DNA of 64,000 bases from Paralichthys olivaceus (taxonomy: Eukaryota; Chordata; Actinopteri; Pleuronectiformes; Paralichthyidae): the NCBI RefSeq assembly GCF_024713975.1, contig NC_091112.1, positions 10,152,001 to 10,216,000 on the forward strand, written 5' to 3'. Below, piece after piece: positions 61,501 to 64,000 of the stretch. Positions within the stretch are counted from its first letter, which is position 1, and every line of letters begins with the position of its first letter. The translations under genes were made by a program, and so were the position numbers. The notes beneath the pieces were generated by a model, which was not told the origin of the DNA, did not search any database, and was given only the letters and a program-made list of their open reading frames with translations.

Positions 61501-63230
61501 TCGAAAGAAGTCACAGACACCTTTCACCTACGAAAATAAAAGAGAAAGACACGTCAACAGGACGGGGCGACACTTTATTTGGACAACAAGATGATTACAT
61601 AAGAGCCCACCATGTTTAGAATCAACTGCTTCATGAATTTTCTTTTTTTTGGCTTTTTGTTGTAATTATTTAAAGGTCCAGTGTGTAAGATTGAGGTGAA
61701 ATGTATGTTTTGGCAATAATTAAATATAAAAGTTAATGTTTTAACTAGTGTTTTTCATCTAAATTGTTCAAATTGTTGTTTTCTTTACTCTAGAATGGAC
61801 CCTTTTTATTGGGAGTGGGTCCTCTCAACTGTGTTTTGAGTTTTTATGACTGAAAGCTACAACAGGTTGTCTTTCATGTTTTGTAGGGGAGGGTGAGGTG
61901 AGGTGTATTCAGCTGCAACGTTCAACTCCACTCACTAAATTCTACACACTGACCCACTAAGTAAAGAAATAACCCAGACCCCAAAGTTTTATTGTGCCCT
62001 ATGGGAAGTTTAGCCGTTGTTCTCCAGAAATACAATCTCGACTGGCCTGAAAGGCATAAAAGCAGAAAGAAGAGATGTGTAGCTCAGCCTCAGTTGTGTA
62101 CTTAAAGTAGTTGTCATTTATTTTAACTCAAGTTTTTTTTCTCATTTCCGACTCTTCAAATGGCCCCAATGGAGAGAATGACCTTTCCAGTTGCCCCCAA
62201 ATAATTAGATTTTTAAAACCATCTTTCAGCTGCTTTGAAATGATATTTCTTAATCTTCATAAGACAAGGGTTCAGGATTCTTTTTTTTCAGGCTGCGGTG
62301 TTACGTACTTTATCTTCCCCAGTCAATAGATGGGTGTCAAGTGAAGGCCAGTGCATCCGCTGGGGGCCTATAACTTCAGGGCCCACCAGGTCTACTGTCT
62401 ACTAAGCTGATTTTTCCTGTAGGTTTATGTTATGGGTTAGGTGCTCCTACACAATTAAGAGCTTTAATGTGTCATCAATTTTATAACATCACCCCAAGGC
62501 CCTGTCATAAAGAGGCTCTTTGTGTCCAGCATGAAAAGAACTGTATACATAGAAGAAGGGGGCCCATCAGTCAACCTTTCCCCCGAGGCTTTACCTTGCA
62601 GGTCAGTGTGACTGTGGCTGAACCTCACCTCTCGTGCGTGGGTCGTGTAAAGTCGTGTAACTCTGGCCCTGTGCCAGCGAGGAAACCCCAACGCCTCTGA
62701 GATATCCAGTAGCAGCTGCTCGAAGGACACCACGCCCCTGCGATTCAACAGGACTGTTACCTAGAGACAACAAAATCACAGTTGAGTTGTGAAAATTGGT
62801 ATGAATTAGTAGTTTGGCACCTTTTTCTGATGAGTATAACTTCATAAAGGGTTTGTGGGTTGTAAGTATTGGCATTATTGATTATTACAAAAACTTTTTA
62901 GTCCTTTATGAAGAAATTTCTTTTACCATTATTTCACAACCTGTCAACTCAAAAGTTGTTGTGATTAATGTCTCATAACTAATCCTTGTTTTCTTAACCA
63001 TTTATTCACCTTCCGCAGTGTACTCCGACCACTGGGGTGGACGATGGTGACCAGATGCGGCCTCTCAGCGCTCTCCTCTGCATGGCGGGTGTGGAAAAGA
63101 GGCAGATGAGAGGGAGGAGGAGGAGGATGTAGGAAGTGGGACCTATGGATCTGCCCAGCAGGGTGGGGGCGGATGGGCCATGGCTGGGGTATCCCACCAG
63201 GACGCTTCAAGGAGGGAATATTGGGAGGAG
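58522..63230 (-). CDS. dclk3: Doublecortin-like kinase 3 (DCLK3), 5' end missing, six exons
   Basis: Ser/Thr kinase of the CaMK group. Exons in transcript order: 63230-63010, 62760-62629, 61527-60319, 59714-59582, 59433-59266, 59159-58522 (TAA 58524-58522). The frame is continuous, about 832 visible residues. A single doublecortin domain spans the first three exons ([46 protein letters not shown]). A long linker follows, then the kinase: GDGNFAVV glycine loop, AMKIVE lysine, [25 protein letters not shown] and CGFPPFRS. All catalytic residues are present, so the kinase looks active. The tail after HPWVDAM is long (about 190 aa) and Ser/Thr/Glu-rich. The first exon shown starts in phase 1 behind a cag acceptor and has no in-frame ATG, so the start lies upstream, to the right, perhaps off the window. 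DCLK1/2 are less likely because only one doublecortin domain is seen. Confidence 0.92.
61671..61960. mobile_element. Degenerate MITE-like element in dclk3 intron
   Basis: The left end taaaggtccagtgtgtaaga (61671-61690) and the right end aaattctacacactgaccc (61937-61955) are imperfect inverted complements. The interior (gggtcctctcaact, gtattcagctgcaacgttc, actcactaaat) matches a short non-autonomous DNA repeat I recall as common in fish. It has no coding capacity and lies between dclk3 exons 2 and 3 of this window. Confidence 0.65.
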
Positions 63231-64000
63231 CTGACACAGGAGGGAAAGAAAAAGGACATGAGTGGAAGAACAAAGACAGAACCCAAGTGCTGGATTATTC
63301 AAAGTGTTCTTAACAACAGTGACGTCAGCCCCCCACTGCTGTGTTTCTTGTACACAAAGTAAAACTCATAAGTAACACGACACCAGTTCCTCGTCCCGTT
63401 TCAGTGTGCGTGCATGTGTGTGTGAAAACAAATCCGGCTGATCAGATTTGAGTGTTTTCCATCACATGGAGTGCATGGGCCATTTGAGATTCCTCAAGCA
63501 CCTTGGTCCCAGCAGGCTGAATTATTTAGGCTTCCTTAAGTCATGCAAAAACACACACACCTACACAAAAGGTTGCTTGACCTGGTTAGGGCTCAGCTGA
63601 ATCTGCATGATTAATGAGGCATTAGAGACACAGAGCATCTTTGACGTTTCACTTTCTGGCACTGTGGGAGATGGAGAGATGTTATCTGTCCAGTCAGTCA
63701 GGGTTCGTTTGTTTTCTTTCTGACAGGCAGGAACAACAGACAGAAACACAAGACCCTGTACCTCTAACGTGACCAGGCCCCCCACTCCTTTTTAACAAGA
63801 CACCACTCACCCCCTGAGAGTGACCAAAAGCACTCACACACACAGATAGAGTCACATGTACACATTAAGTGTGTTAAGAGTGGACTCAAAAAACATCCAT
63901 AGCTTAAACAGCTCATAAAAAAAACAGCTGTGGCCAGTCAAGAAAGAATGAATAGTGATTTTTTTTTGGTGGGGGGGTCTGGAACCTTCAGGGGTCTGGG
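63231..64000. other. Upstream intron or flank of dclk3
   Basis: I could not identify the first dclk3 exon here. The minus-strand open frame at 63785-63561 (74 codons) has no family resemblance and no convincing donor. A T-rich and G-rich run lies at 63959-63978. Confidence 0.4.

Noticed and set aside
63561-63785. 74-codon minus-strand open frame as the first dclk3 exon
   Set aside because: It has no resemblance to the DCLK3 N-terminus, and I see no donor that would join in phase 1 to 63230.

Overview
This window is vertebrate nuclear DNA, most likely from a teleost fish. The genes have many small exons with GT-AG introns, polyadenylation signals and long spacers. Dinucleotide microsatellites (GT, CA, CT) are dense, and the old repeat copies are of kinds common in fish. 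There are no operons, bacterial-type genes, rRNA, tRNA or CRISPR arrays that I can support. Exon models were built by hand from frame continuity across GT-AG sites and from similarity to families I recall. No alignment was run.

Layout, left to right. (1) 44-2759, plus strand: the last nine coding exons of ubp1 (CP2/LSF transcription factor family), with the 5' part off the window. (2) 6980-20340, plus: the complete pdcd6ip (ALIX, ESCRT adaptor), 18 coding exons, predicted 873 aa. (3) About 21.2-34.4 kb: a gene-poor spacer with microsatellites, a LINE relic and a few candidate regulatory blocks. (4) 39619-45208, plus: the complete coding part of arpp21 (R3H-SUZ RNA-binding protein), 18 coding exons, predicted 666 aa, with probable non-coding exons near 34.9 kb and 39.35 kb. 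Its penultimate intron carries the microRNA miR-128. (5) 49454-56106, minus: the complete cyhr1 (zftraf1), six exons, predicted 376 aa, convergent with arpp21. (6) 58522-63230, minus: dclk3 (doublecortin-like kinase), six exons including the stop; the 5' exon or exons are not found here.

ubp1, pdcd6ip, arpp21 and dclk3 correspond to the block on human 3p22. Clasp2 and Stac, which I recall inside the human block, are missing here. Cyhr1, which I recall on human 8q24.3, sits between arpp21 and dclk3. The genes act in separate processes (transcription, ESCRT membrane work, RNA binding, a RING/TRAF-like protein, a kinase), so their proximity looks like inherited synteny rather than a functional cluster.

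The most interesting signals are these. The miR-128 hairpin ends 15 bases before a candidate 3' splice site that would open an in-frame alternative last exon of arpp21 with its own AATAAA. Intron 9 of pdcd6ip has an unusually long in-frame open extension that would give a Bro1-domain-only ALIX. A splice donor in pdcd6ip lies inside a (CA)n tract. X-box-like motifs cluster within cyhr1. I found no unprecedented multi-gene system.
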